DNA of 64,000 nucleotides from Ulvibacter algarum (GTDB lineage Bacteria; Bacteroidota; Bacteroidia; Flavobacteriales; Flavobacteriaceae): NCBI GenBank assembly GCA_947488905.1, contig CANLBJ010000002.1, positions 434,001 to 498,000 of the forward strand, read 5' to 3'. Shown piece by piece: positions 30,324 to 40,520 of this stretch (position 1 is its first letter; each line of letters starts with the position of its first letter). The notes under the pieces were generated by a model. It saw only the letters and a program-made list of their open reading frames with translations, ran no database searches and was not told where the DNA came from. The position numbers and the translations under genes were made by a program.

Positions 30324-31811
30324 GTGCGTGGTGCTTGTTTTTCTTATGTAAAACCTAAACATACAGCAAAGCCTTCATTAATACATTTTTCTTCGGAAAT
30401 GTTAAACGAATTAGGCCTTAGTGATGAAGACGCAACTAGTGAAGAGTTTTTAAAAGTATTTTCTGGCAATGAGATTTTACCTAATACTAATCCTTATGCT
30501 ATGTGTTATGGCGGGCATCAGTTTGGTAACTGGGCGGGACAATTAGGTGATGGTCGTGCTATCAATCTTTGCGAAGTTAAAAACAAAGGTAAAAACTGGG
30601 CATTACAGTTAAAAGGAGCAGGAGAGACCCCTTATTCTAGAAACGCAGATGGCTTAGCTGTATTAAGGTCTTCTATTAGAGAATACTTATGTAGTGAAGC
30701 GATGTATCATCTAGGAGTACCTACGACTAGAGCGGTGTCTCTTATGTTAAGTGGCGATGCTGTATTAAGAGATGTTCTTTATAATGGTAATCCAGATTAT
30801 GAAAAAGGAGCTATTGTATGTAGAGCGGCTGAGTCTTTCATACGTTTTGGTAGTTTTGAGATTTTGGCTGCACAGCAAGATGATAAGACCTTAAAAACAC
30901 TTGTAGATTATACTATTAAACATCATTACACTCATCTAGGTAGTCCTTCAAAACGAGTCTACCTTGATTTTTTTAAAGAAGTAACTGCTAGAAGCCTAAA
31001 AATGGTGATAGCGTGGCAACGGGTTGGTTTTGTACATGGAGTAATGAATACAGATAACATGTCAATCTTAGGCTTGACTATAGATTATGGTCCTTATGGC
31101 TGGCTAGAAGGGTATGATCACGGTTGGACCCCAAACACCACAGATAGTGCTAATAAAAGATATCGCTACGGCAACCAGCCACAAATAGTACTCTGGAATT
31201 TATTAAAACTAGCAAATGCTATTTACCCGTTAATTGAAGAAGCAAAACCACTTGAAGATATTCTAACTGCTTATCAAGAAGAACTGCCAGTTGCTTATGT
31301 TAAGATGATGAAATCTAAACTTGGTTTGCAAGAATTAGATAAAGAAGATGGTTTGTTAATAGAGGAATTAGAAAACCTGTTACAAAGTTCAGAAACAGAT
31401 ATGACTATTTTTTTTAGACAATTATCTAATCTGAATAAAGCAAAATCCATTGACGGTTTGTCTATTGTTAAAGAAGCTTTTTATGCTCCACAAGAGATTG
31501 AAGGAAAACTTAAATCTCAATGGTTAGACTGGTTTTTAAAATACCAAAAAAGATTAGAAAAAGAAATAGCAAGTGATGCAGAAAGAAAAGCGTTTATGAA
31601 CACTATAAACCCAAAATATGTGTTACGCAACTACATGGCTCAACTTGCAATTGATAGTGTAGATAAGGGTGATTATAGTGTTGTAAGCGAGTTGTTTATG
31701 ATTTTAGAAAAACCATATAGCGAGCAGCCAGAAAATATAAAATGGTTTGCAAAAAGACCAGAATGGGCAAGAAATAAAGTAGGCTGCTCTATGCTGTCTT
31801 GCAGCTCATAA
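30324..31811 (+). CDS. selO: SelO/YdiU (UPF0061) protein adenylyltransferase; true start probably upstream at 30243
   Basis: NPYAMCYGGHQFGNWAGQLGDGRAINLCE, GAGETPYSRNADGLAVLRSSIREYL, MNTDNMSILGLTIDYGPYGWLE. In-frame upstream codons read LKLKLNIQDTFSRELPADPIIENTTRQ, as in SelO N-termini. Confidence 0.93.
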   Translation: MRGACFSYVKPKHTAKPSLIHFSSEMLNELGLSDEDATSEEFLKVFSGNEILPNTNPYAMCYGGHQFGNWAGQLGDGRAINLCEVKNKGKNWALQLKGAGETPYSRNADGLAVLRSSIREYLCSEAMYHLGVPTTRAVSLMLSGDAVLRDVLYNGNPDYEKGAIVCRAAESFIRFGSFEILAAQQDDKTLKTLVDYTIKHHYTHLGSPSKRVYLDFFKEVTARSLKMVIAWQRVGFVHGVMNTDNMSILGLTIDYGPYGWLEGYDHGWTPNTTDSANKRYRYGNQPQIVLWNLLKLANAIYPLIEEAKPLEDILTAYQEELPVAYVKMMKSKLGLQELDKEDGLLIEELENLLQSSETDMTIFFRQLSNLNKAKSIDGLSIVKEAFYAPQEIEGKLKSQWLDWFLKYQKRLEKEIASDAERKAFMNTINPKYVLRNYMAQLAIDSVDKGDYSVVSELFMILEKPYSEQPENIKWFAKRPEWARNKVGCSMLSCSS

Positions 31812-31981
31812 TTGTGCCATCATTTTACTTCAAATTTATTTATAAAGCAAACCCCATCATCAAGGAAAATTGACCACAAAAAGGGAAAAGATTACAAGTT
31901 TAAATTGCATCTCGCAATTAATTTTGTAAAGCTAAATGCATCGCATTTGTAAGTTTAATAATAACCTAAAAATAGTACAAT

Positions 31982-32488
31982 ATGAAAAATTATATGAAAG
32001 CGTATATCGCCGGAGGATGTTTCTGGGGTATGGAGGATTTATTTAGAACTAGACCCGGTATTATAAATACAGAAGTAGGTTATCAAGGTGGACACAATGA
32101 GTTTCCTACCTACAGAAATCATCCAGGTCACGCAGAAGGAATAGAACTAACTTATGACCCAGATCAAACTTCTTTTAGTGAGATTCTTGATTATTTTTTT
32201 AGAATTCATAACCCAACTACTATAGATAAACAAGGCAATGATACAGGATCGAGTTATCGTTCAACAATTTTTATTCAAAACGAAGAAGAAAGAAAAGCTG
32301 CACAAGAAGTAATTACATTAGTAAACAAATCTGGAAAATGGGAAGGAAATGTAGTTACAACCTTAGAGCCTTTTACAAGCTTTTGGCCAGCAGAAGATAA
32401 TCATCAAGATTACTTATTAAAAAACCCTAATGGATATACGTGTCATTTTGAGAGGTTTAAAGAGTCTTTTCTTAAAAAGGCAGCATAA
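31982..32488 (+). CDS. msrA: Peptide-methionine (S)-S-oxide reductase MsrA
   Basis: YIAGGCFWGMEDLFR, EVGYQGGHNEFPTY, HPGHAEGIELTYDP. Confidence 0.93.
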   Translation: MKNYMKAYIAGGCFWGMEDLFRTRPGIINTEVGYQGGHNEFPTYRNHPGHAEGIELTYDPDQTSFSEILDYFFRIHNPTTIDKQGNDTGSSYRSTIFIQNEEERKAAQEVITLVNKSGKWEGNVVTTLEPFTSFWPAEDNHQDYLLKNPNGYTCHFERFKESFLKKAA

Positions 32489-32505
32489 TATTTAAAAAAA
32501 CTAAG

Positions 32506-32967
32506 TTGAATATGGAGTTAAATGAGCATATTAAGGACTGGAAACTAGACACAATCTTTGGAGATAATGTGCCTCAAGTATCAGATTTTAAAGCGCAACC
32601 GTTGCTTATTTTATTTTTTAGTTTGGGATGTCCAGGTTGTAAAAGTCGTGCATTACCCTTTGCAAATAGGATGGTTTATGAAAATGAACAGGACTTAAAA
32701 GTGATAGGTATTCATACAAGATTTCAAGGCCCTACTTATGAGTTAGAGGCTTTTGAGAAAGTTAAAAAAGAGTACCATGTTCGTTTTCCGTTTTATAAAG
32801 ATGCAAACGGGATGTCTACTTTTAATTTATACCAAGCTGGAGGAACACCACATTGGATTTTAATAGATAAAGATGGTATAGTTGTTTATTCTATTTTTGG
32901 GTCTGACCCCAATAACGCACTGCTACGGTTAGATTTAAAAATTAACGAACTTCTAGAAAAACAATAA
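32506..32967 (+). CDS. Redoxin/thioredoxin-like protein
   Basis: LILFFSLGCPGCKSRALPFANRM (CPGC), GGTPHWILIDKDG. Confidence 0.8.
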   Translation: MNMELNEHIKDWKLDTIFGDNVPQVSDFKAQPLLILFFSLGCPGCKSRALPFANRMVYENEQDLKVIGIHTRFQGPTYELEAFEKVKKEYHVRFPFYKDANGMSTFNLYQAGGTPHWILIDKDGIVVYSIFGSDPNNALLRLDLKINELLEKQ

Positions 32968-32977
32968 CCTCCAGTTA

Positions 32978-33505
32978 ATGCAAGAATTGGATAAAATAGG
33001 TTTTGGCGGTGGTTGTCATTGGTGTACAGAGGCTGTCTTTCAATCATTAATAGGTGTCACAAAAGTAGAGCAAGGATGGATTGCTTCTCAAGGAGAATCA
33101 AGTGCTTTTTCTGAAGCTGTTATTGTTCATTTTGATCCATCATTAATTCCATTAAAAGTATTAGTAGAAATACATCTAAACACTCATAATAGCACCTCAA
33201 ACCATAGTATGCGTACTAAATATCGCTCTGCTATTTATGTGTTCGATAAAAATGAAATAAGTAAATTAGAAAGGGTTCTTTCTTTATTTCGACATAGTTT
33301 TAAACAAAAGCTGATTACTCAAATATTGCACTTTTCAGAATTTAAACCCTCTAGAGAAGCTATTACAGATTACTATTATAAAAATCCTACAAAGCCATTT
33401 TGTGAGACTTTTATAAATCCTAAATTATTGATTTTACTTAAGCAGTTTTCAGTGCATACAAAAACAGCATCTTTGAGACATTTAAATATATCTCAAGATC
33501 TTTAA
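32978..33505 (+). CDS. Divergent MsrA-family protein
   Basis: IGFGGGCHWCTEAVFQSLIGVTKVEQGWI, EAVIVHFDPSLIPLKVLVEIHLNTHN; MsrA-like but with a CHWC motif. Confidence 0.75.
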   Translation: MQELDKIGFGGGCHWCTEAVFQSLIGVTKVEQGWIASQGESSAFSEAVIVHFDPSLIPLKVLVEIHLNTHNSTSNHSMRTKYRSAIYVFDKNEISKLERVLSLFRHSFKQKLITQILHFSEFKPSREAITDYYYKNPTKPFCETFINPKLLILLKQFSVHTKTASLRHLNISQDL

Positions 33506-33609
33506 TGCTTCATAAAATGACACATAAATTTATTTTATAATCATTGGATCTTGACAAGACAGAGCTATTTTAAAATACAAACAAAATTATACACACTAAT
33601 TAATTTAAT

Positions 33610-33873
33610 ATGAGCCTTATACAAAACTTAAAAAATTATTTTGATAATGAAAATAACAATCTAGAATCGAGAGCGGTACCAGAAGGTATTTGCCCTAATT
33701 GTTTCGGGAAACAAGAATGGGATGGTGAGTATTTTAAGTTTAAAAAGGGGGAGAATGGTAACCCTAGTGAGGCAACTTATAATAGTTTTGTGCAAGAAGT
33801 AGCTAGAAAATTAGATAAGATTACTATCAATAAAGACACTTACACTTGTGAAACTTGTTTAGTTAGACAGTAA
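33610..33873 (+). CDS. Small conserved protein with two CxxC-type pairs
   Basis: 87 aa with CPNC...CETC cysteine pairs. Confidence 0.6.
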   Translation: MSLIQNLKNYFDNENNNLESRAVPEGICPNCFGKQEWDGEYFKFKKGENGNPSEATYNSFVQEVARKLDKITINKDTYTCETCLVRQ

Positions 33874-33904
33874 TTTTTCTTCGGAAATTTTAAAGATTTT
33901 ACAG

Positions 33905-33946
33905 AACTCGCATTAAGAATACTATTTATTCTTGATGTGAGTTCTT
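33905..33946 (+). terminator. Terminator-like hairpin
   Basis: GAACTCGCATTAAGAATA...TATTCTTGATGTGAGTTC. Confidence 0.5.
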
Positions 33947-34027
33947 CATTTTTAAGTCATCCCATTTCCGAAGAATATATTTATCTTTAAACTTCTTTGA
34001 GTTTACATATAAATTTTAATACTATAA

Positions 34028-35716
34028 ATGTCTAAAGAATTTTCACCTTTTAAAAATATAGGACTCTGTTTTAGTGGAGGTGGCTATCGTGCCACTTTTT
34101 ATTCTTTAGGGATTATCTCTTATTTAAATCATATTCAATTTAAAGGAAAACCTTTATTAGAGACTGTAAATACGCTAAGTTCTGTGAGCGGAGGCACCAT
34201 ACTTGCGGTGGCTTATGCAAAAGCTGTACAGCAACCAGATTTTGATTTTGATACGTTTTATAAAGCATTTTATAATGACTTTAAACCAGAGAATGATAGG
34301 CTATTAAAAACAGCAATCGCAAAACTTACAGATAATAATGTATGGAAAGAGCACCCACATAAAACTAGGTCTATTATTAATGCTTTTTCTCTAAGCTATG
34401 CAGAGATGGAAACCTTTAAAGGTGACTTTTCTGTATTTTCAAACCCTAATTCTCATCACTTAAAACATGTTTGTTTTAACGCAACAGATTTTTCTTTTGG
34501 ATTATCATTTAGGTTTCAAAATGGAGATGGAGTTTTTGGTAACTCGCCATTAGAAAGCTTAAACGCGACAGCGCTCTTGCCTCAAATATCACTAGGCGAT
34601 ATCATTGCATCTTCATCTTGTTTTCCTGTTGGTTTTGAACCTATGCTTTTTCCAGATGATTATTTTAAAGATCATAATAACGTAGATTATAAATCTCTAA
34701 AAACAGAAGATTACTATAAAGATGGATTAGGAATAATGGATGGTGGGATAGCAGATAATCAAGGTATTAATAGTATGCGTCTTATCAATAACAGGAACAT
34801 TTCTGAAGAAAAAATGAATCTTTTTATTATAAATGATGTGTCTAGTTTTAAAATGGAACCCTGGAAACATAAAAGAGACACTAACAGTAATAGTGCTACT
34901 GTAGAGCAAACGCTGGCATCTTTTTTAGGGTATTTTGCCATAAAACCACTTTATTGGATTATTCTAGTTTTGGGTATAAGTATGGTTTTTGCAAACCAAC
35001 TTTCTATTTTTGAAAATTGCTCAATTTGTAGATGGAAAGGACTTTATTTTTTAGGTAGTATGTTAATAGGAGCAGGGCTTGTGCTTGTGAGTATTGGAGC
35101 TTATGCAGCTTCAAAAAAGAAAACTTTTAAACAAAAAATCTATAGTTTACTTGAAGATAAAATACCAAAGCCTATTTATAAGGAGCTCGATTCTTTTAAA
35201 AATCTAGAAATAGATGTGGTGCAAAGAATGCTCACAAACAGAATGACCTCTAGCGTAAAAATGATACAAGATGTATTTTTAAAACAAATACGTAGGTTGA
35301 CTTATAATAATTTATACGCCATACCAGCCTTAGAGTTTAATACTATAACGACAACGGTTTATAGCCTAAATGGAAAACCTACACCTTATACCGGCGGAAA
35401 ATTTAAATACAATAAAGAGATAGCTCCAGCACCTACAAAAAAGTTAAAGAAAGCTGGCAATACAGCTGCTACAGCCCCTACATCTTTATGGTGGGATAAA
35501 GAAGATATAAAGCAAAACAGAATGGATAACCTTATTGCTTGCGGGCAATTTACCATATGTTATGAGCTTATTGAGTATGTTTTAAAATTGCAGAAAGCTG
35601 CAAAAGAGAATAAGATTATAATAACTAAAGAAGATAAAGAATCGCTTTCGGTTTTACTAAAAGCACTTTTAAAAGACTGGCGCACTTTTAATGAAGAGCC
35701 TTTTTTTATGGTTTAA
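34028..35716 (+). CDS. Patatin-like phospholipase with internal transmembrane segments
   Basis: GLCFSGGGYRATFYSLGIISYL, SSVSGGTILA, DGGIADNQG; hydrophobic PLYWIILVLGISMVFA and YFLGSMLIGAGLVLVSIGAYAA. Confidence 0.85.
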   Translation: MSKEFSPFKNIGLCFSGGGYRATFYSLGIISYLNHIQFKGKPLLETVNTLSSVSGGTILAVAYAKAVQQPDFDFDTFYKAFYNDFKPENDRLLKTAIAKLTDNNVWKEHPHKTRSIINAFSLSYAEMETFKGDFSVFSNPNSHHLKHVCFNATDFSFGLSFRFQNGDGVFGNSPLESLNATALLPQISLGDIIASSSCFPVGFEPMLFPDDYFKDHNNVDYKSLKTEDYYKDGLGIMDGGIADNQGINSMRLINNRNISEEKMNLFIINDVSSFKMEPWKHKRDTNSNSATVEQTLASFLGYFAIKPLYWIILVLGISMVFANQLSIFENCSICRWKGLYFLGSMLIGAGLVLVSIGAYAASKKKTFKQKIYSLLEDKIPKPIYKELDSFKNLEIDVVQRMLTNRMTSSVKMIQDVFLKQIRRLTYNNLYAIPALEFNTITTTVYSLNGKPTPYTGGKFKYNKEIAPAPTKKLKKAGNTAATAPTSLWWDKEDIKQNRMDNLIACGQFTICYELIEYVLKLQKAAKENKIIITKEDKESLSVLLKALLKDWRTFNEEPFFMV

Positions 35717-35784
35717 TGTAAAAAATCAGGGTTCATTTTTTTTAATGTTAATAATGAGTAATTTGCAAAAAAAAACTACAGTTT

Positions 35785-37464
35785 ATGAGTTCATTTAAAC
35801 ACATTTCATTTTTAATTTTAACCTTTTGTTCAGTATTGCTAGCTTTTGGGCAAGAATCTGTTTCTTTAGTCCCAGATCAACCCAATAAGAATTATTATGA
35901 CTCTTATACGGCCGAAGAAAACTTACAATTCATTAAATATTTTGATGATAATCTTAATTATTCATATAACATTTTTGATGGAAATACATTTGAAAGTATC
36001 CCTTTACCTAGTTTAAACGCTGCAAGTAAATATTTAGGTGCTCTCAATACAGATTTTTATTTTACAGACACATCAAATAACAATATGTATGAAACAATTT
36101 ATAAATATAATGGTGTAGACATTGAAACTATATTGTTAAATGACTCTTTTTCATCATTTGTTTATTTAGGTACAATTAATAATAAAATATATTTTGTAGG
36201 CAGAGTACTTTTTGAAACGCCTATTTTTTATTCTTATGATGGGAACACCTTAACACAAGAAGAATTGCCGGGAGACCTAAATGGAGATAACTTTTACTTT
36301 TCTGAAGCACTGAATCAGTTAATATTTTTTTTAGGCATTTTATCAGACCCTTTAACTTTATGGACCTATGATGGGACTAGCTTTACAGAAGTGCCTAACC
36401 CTGCAGGAATTAAAGGGGGAAATATTTTTGTAGATTATGATGGTGCTGTTATCCTTACATATACAGAAGATAATAATAACCCAAATGAAGATTTTCTATA
36501 TAAATATGATGGTTCAAGTTTAGACCTTGTGAGCGGGCCAGCAAACAGTAAGTTTTGGGATGTCATTGGACTTAATGAGAATAATTTATTTGTAAATTAC
36601 ATTGATGCAACAACCGAAGAAAGAAGTTTATTTAGCTATAATGGCGAACAGTTATCAATTGTTGAAAATGATCCAGATTTAGAAGCTTATTGGTATGGAG
36701 GCCTATTTGATGGGAAGGAAATTTTTGTAATGGCTAGCGATAATTTGAATCAAAGTTTTGTTACTACTTTTGACGGCAATATTATAGAGACAATTAATGG
36801 TCTAGATAATCACCATGCACCAATACCATACGGTAGTGTAGGTGATAAACTTCTTTTTAGATTTTTAAATGATAACTCAGAAAGTATACTTGCAGAATAC
36901 ACACCAGGAGATGATGGCTTTAATGTGGTTAATAATGTGCCATCTGGTTACACTCTTGATAATCCATTACAATTTACAGAAGGTTTAAATTTTTACAGAT
37001 ACAATGCAGAAAATGGCACAGACCCAAATAAGTTAATGGGTTATAACGCTAATGGTTTATTTGAGATAGAATTACCAGAAAATGTTGGTGTTAATTATTA
37101 TGAGTTTGATTTGAATGATGTAGATTATTTTACAGGAATTCAAAATGATCCTTTTTCTTTAAAATTATATAGTTATGGAAATACTCTAGGTTTTGAGGAA
37201 GTTTCACTGATAAATAATCAAGCAATTGTTTACCCAAATCCATTTACAGATACTATAAACATAGACCTAAGTAAGATTAATAATCTAGAAGATGGTTTAA
37301 TTACAATCTATAGCGTAGAAGGAAAATTAATAGATTCTATTTTAATCAATGAGTCAAACTCACAGACAAATTATCTTTATAATTCTGAAAAACTAAACAA
37401 TGGGATCTACATTGTTACAGTTAAAACAAATCTGTTTACACAAACAATAAAAATTGTTAAATAG
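35785..37464 (+). CDS. T9SS type A sorting domain-containing secreted protein
   Basis: Signal peptide; repeated YDGxxF/L motifs; C-terminal AIVYPNPFTDTINIDL...SVEGKLIDS...NGIYIVTVKTNLFTQTIKIVK. Confidence 0.85.
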   Translation: MSSFKHISFLILTFCSVLLAFGQESVSLVPDQPNKNYYDSYTAEENLQFIKYFDDNLNYSYNIFDGNTFESIPLPSLNAASKYLGALNTDFYFTDTSNNNMYETIYKYNGVDIETILLNDSFSSFVYLGTINNKIYFVGRVLFETPIFYSYDGNTLTQEELPGDLNGDNFYFSEALNQLIFFLGILSDPLTLWTYDGTSFTEVPNPAGIKGGNIFVDYDGAVILTYTEDNNNPNEDFLYKYDGSSLDLVSGPANSKFWDVIGLNENNLFVNYIDATTEERSLFSYNGEQLSIVENDPDLEAYWYGGLFDGKEIFVMASDNLNQSFVTTFDGNIIETINGLDNHHAPIPYGSVGDKLLFRFLNDNSESILAEYTPGDDGFNVVNNVPSGYTLDNPLQFTEGLNFYRYNAENGTDPNKLMGYNANGLFEIELPENVGVNYYEFDLNDVDYFTGIQNDPFSLKLYSYGNTLGFEEVSLINNQAIVYPNPFTDTINIDLSKINNLEDGLITIYSVEGKLIDSILINESNSQTNYLYNSEKLNNGIYIVTVKTNLFTQTIKIVK

Positions 37465-37522
37465 AATATTTAACTTGATACTTCACTTTAAGAGCTTAGT
37501 ATTATCCCAATAAATTTATAAT

Positions 37523-38092
37523 ATGTTTTTAAAACGATTCTTATTTACTTTCATAATCCTTTCTTGTCTGCATGTTGCTGCTCAAGAAGTATCACCATCT
37601 CAAACTTTCTGGAATACCTTAAAATCTCACTGCGGAAATGCCTACGCCGGGACATTAGAGCTTCCAAAAGAAGATGAAGCTTTTGGCGGAAAAAGATTAG
37701 TAATGCACTTGAAGTCTTGCTCAGAAAACGAAATTAAGATACCCTTTTTTGTAGGTGATGATAAATCTCGTACTTGGATCTTAACAATGAATGATGGTAT
37801 TATTAGCTTAAAACACGATCATCGTCACGAAGATGGGACAGAAGAAGACATAAACTTTTATGGCGGAACTTCTAGTAATGTAGGTTTGCCAGGTCTTCAG
37901 TTTTTTCCTGCAGATGTACATACACAAACGCTTATCCCTGCTGCAGCATCAAATGTGTGGTGGATTACTATAGATGATACCACCTTTACGTATAACTTAA
38001 AACGACTAGGATCAGAACGTGTTTTTAAAGTAGTTATGGATCTTACAAAACCAATAGTAACACCAGATGCTCCTTGGGGTTGGGAGGACTAA
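37523..38092 (+). CDS. Hypothetical secreted protein
   Basis: Signal peptide FIILSCLHVAAQ; 189 aa. Confidence 0.7.
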   Translation: MFLKRFLFTFIILSCLHVAAQEVSPSQTFWNTLKSHCGNAYAGTLELPKEDEAFGGKRLVMHLKSCSENEIKIPFFVGDDKSRTWILTMNDGIISLKHDHRHEDGTEEDINFYGGTSSNVGLPGLQFFPADVHTQTLIPAAASNVWWITIDDTTFTYNLKRLGSERVFKVVMDLTKPIVTPDAPWGWED

Positions 38093-38215
38093 CTTGTATC
38101 GCTTTTTTTAGTATTTGTTTATAATAACTTTAAGACAACTTATCAATGAGTTGGCTTTAATCTAGCTAATTTTGTGTGTTGATTTAACACAATTATTACA
38201 GCAGAATAAACATTT

Positions 38216-39220
38216 ATGAAAACTAAGCAAACCCAATATTCTATACTAGATCTTGCACTAGTTTCTCAAGGACATACATTAAAGCAAACTTATAATGACA
38301 CGCTATTATTAGCACAAAAAGCAGAGTCTTTTGGTTATACTCGCTATTGGTTAGCTGAGCATCATAATGCTTCTAACATAGGCAGTAGTGCAACTTCTGT
38401 GCTTATAGGTTATGTGGCAGGAGGTACAAAAACATTGCGAGTTGGTTCTGGTGGGATAATGCTGCCTAACCATTCACCATTAATTGTCGCAGAACAGTTT
38501 GGGACCTTAGGTTCTTTATATCCAGACCGTATAGACTTAGGTTTAGGGAGAGCGCCAGGTACAGACAGAGAGACTGCTCAAGCCATACGCTCAGATTTTA
38601 TGCAAGCAGCCCATTCTTTTCCTAACGAATTAGAGAAAATACAAACCTATTTTTCTTCAGCAAACGCAAATGCAAAAGTACGTGCTACAGTTGCAGAAGG
38701 AGTAGAGATGCCTATTTTTATATTAGGCTCTAGTACAGACAGCGCGCATTTAGCAGCAAAAAAAGGATTGCCATATTCTTTTGCTAGCCATTTTGCAACC
38801 ACTCATTTATTTGACGCAATAGACATTTACCGTAAAGAGTTTAAGCCATCTAGTGCTCTAGACAAGCCTTATGTTATGGTAGGAGTTAATATTATTATCG
38901 CAGATACTAATGAAGAAGCACAGCGGTTATTTACATCATTAATAAAAATGATTGTTGGCATATTTACTGGTAAGCGCGATTTTGTGCAACCACCTGCAGC
39001 TATGACAGATGATCTTAAAGAGATTTTAAAACACCCGCAAATAGAGCAAATGCTTAAATACTCTTTTATAGGGGATAAGGCTACCGTAAAGCAACAAGTA
39101 AAAGAGTTTATGCAGCAGTCACAGGCAGATGAGCTCATTGCAGTAACTAATATTTATGATGTAAATGATAGAATAAAATCTTATAAATTGTTTGCAGAAA
39201 TAATGAAGGAATTAAATTAA
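38216..39220 (+). CDS. LLM-class flavin-dependent oxidoreductase (luciferase-like)
   Basis: YTRYWLAEHHNASNIGSSATSVLIGYVAGGTKTLRVGSGGIMLPNHSPLIVAEQFGTL, RIDLGLGRAPGTD. Confidence 0.92.
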   Translation: MKTKQTQYSILDLALVSQGHTLKQTYNDTLLLAQKAESFGYTRYWLAEHHNASNIGSSATSVLIGYVAGGTKTLRVGSGGIMLPNHSPLIVAEQFGTLGSLYPDRIDLGLGRAPGTDRETAQAIRSDFMQAAHSFPNELEKIQTYFSSANANAKVRATVAEGVEMPIFILGSSTDSAHLAAKKGLPYSFASHFATTHLFDAIDIYRKEFKPSSALDKPYVMVGVNIIIADTNEEAQRLFTSLIKMIVGIFTGKRDFVQPPAAMTDDLKEILKHPQIEQMLKYSFIGDKATVKQQVKEFMQQSQADELIAVTNIYDVNDRIKSYKLFAEIMKELN

Positions 39221-39266
39221 AACAGCTATAAGAACAACATTATTAGTTTACTAATATTAATGGCAC

Positions 39267-39274
39267 TATCTTTG
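39267..39274 (+). promoter_or_regulatory. Bacteroidota -7 promoter box (TATCTTTG)
   Basis: TAnnTTTG 38 bp upstream of the cold-shock gene ATG (39312). Confidence 0.6.
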
Positions 39275-39311
39275 CTTATTATAAAATATTAATAAATTAA
39301 ATTACATTACA

Positions 39312-39503
39312 ATGAACAAAGGAACAGTAAAATTTTTCAACGACACTAAAGGTTTTGGATTCATCACTGAAGAAGGAGTTGAGAAAGATCATTTCGTACA
39401 CATTTCTGGATTAATCGATGAGATTAGAGAAGGTGACGAAGTTGAGTTCGAACTTAAAGAAGGAAACAAAGGATTAAATGCAGTGAACGTAAGAGTTCTA
39501 TAA
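39312..39503 (+). CDS. Cold-shock domain protein (CspA family)
   Basis: MNKGTVKFFNDTKGFGFITEEGVEKDHFVHISGL. Confidence 0.96.
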   Translation: MNKGTVKFFNDTKGFGFITEEGVEKDHFVHISGLIDEIREGDEVEFELKEGNKGLNAVNVRVL

Positions 39504-39528
39504 TTATATCCTTATATAAATTCAGGAG

Positions 39529-39555
39529 AGCCCGTCTATTAGACGGGCTCTTTTA
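39529..39555 (+). terminator. Rho-independent terminator
   Basis: GAGCCCGTCT-ATT-AGACGGGCTC followed by TTTTAG. Confidence 0.88.
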
Positions 39556-39649
39556 GTTTATAATACTTCGGAAATGTTATTGACTTTTTAAGAGCTCACT
39601 ATAAATTATTTCTTCTGAAATTTAGATCTTTTAAAATTTCAGAAGAAAT

Positions 39650-39684
39650 AAAAAGGGCTATCTAATTAAAGACAGCCCTTTTTG
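39650..39684 (-). terminator. Terminator hairpin of the 39.7-44 kb minus-strand genes
   Basis: AAAAAGGGCTATCT-AATTAA-AGACAGCCCTTTTT. Confidence 0.7.
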
Positions 39685-39706
39685 CACTTAAACTTAAACA
39701 CTAAAC

Positions 39707-40513
39707 TTAATTTAAACTTTCTAATAATTTTTCGGCAACTAACTCAGACGACGCTGGGTTTTGACCTGTAATTAAATTACCGTCTTGAATTGCATATGCA
39801 GCCCAGTCTTCTTTTTTAGAATAGATTCCACCGTTTTCACTCAACATATCTTCCACTAAAAATGGAACAACTTCAGTTAATCCAACAGCAGCTTCTTCTG
39901 TATTGGTAAAACCTGTAACTTTTTTTCCTTTTACAAGTGGTGTACCGTCAGCATTTTTAACACCTTTTAATGCAGCAGGAGCGTGGCATACAAATGCAAC
40001 TGGCTTATCTTGACTATTAAATTTTTCAATTAATGAAATTGATGTTTTATCATTTGCTAAATCCCATAATGGACCGTGCCCTCCAGGATAGAATACTGCA
40101 TCAAAATCGTCAGCATTCATATCTGATAATTTTTTAGTATTTGCAATCTTTGACTTTGCATCTTCGTCTTTATTAAAACGATCTGTAGCATCTGTTGCTG
40201 TATCTGGTGCATCACTGCTAGGATCTATTGGAGCTGCTCCACCATTAGGTGTTGCAATTGTAATAGAAACTCCTTTGTCTAATAATGTGTAATATGGGTT
40301 TGCAAATTCTTCAACCCAAAATCCTGTTTTCTTCCCTGTATCTCCTAATTTATCGTGAGATGTTAATACAAATAATACATTCATAGTTTTATCTTTTTTT
40401 GATTCTTTTAATTCTTCTGAAACTTTTTCAGAAGTTGTTTCGCTTTTAGTGTCTTTACAACTTGCAGCTGTGACAATGGTAAGCGCTAACATTACTAATT
40501 TTGCTAATTTCAT
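39707..40513 (-). CDS. DJ-1/PfpI-family (type 1 glutamine amidotransferase-like) lipoprotein
   Basis: DAVFYPGGHGPLWDLAND, VAFVCHAPAAL; lipobox AASC at the N-terminus. Confidence 0.87.
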   Translation of the reverse strand: MKLAKLVMLALTIVTAASCKDTKSETTSEKVSEELKESKKDKTMNVLFVLTSHDKLGDTGKKTGFWVEEFANPYYTLLDKGVSITIATPNGGAAPIDPSSDAPDTATDATDRFNKDEDAKSKIANTKKLSDMNADDFDAVFYPGGHGPLWDLANDKTSISLIEKFNSQDKPVAFVCHAPAALKGVKNADGTPLVKGKKVTGFTNTEEAAVGLTEVVPFLVEDMLSENGGIYSKKEDWAAYAIQDGNLITGQNPASSELVAEKLLESLN

Positions 40514-40520
40514 TTAAAAC

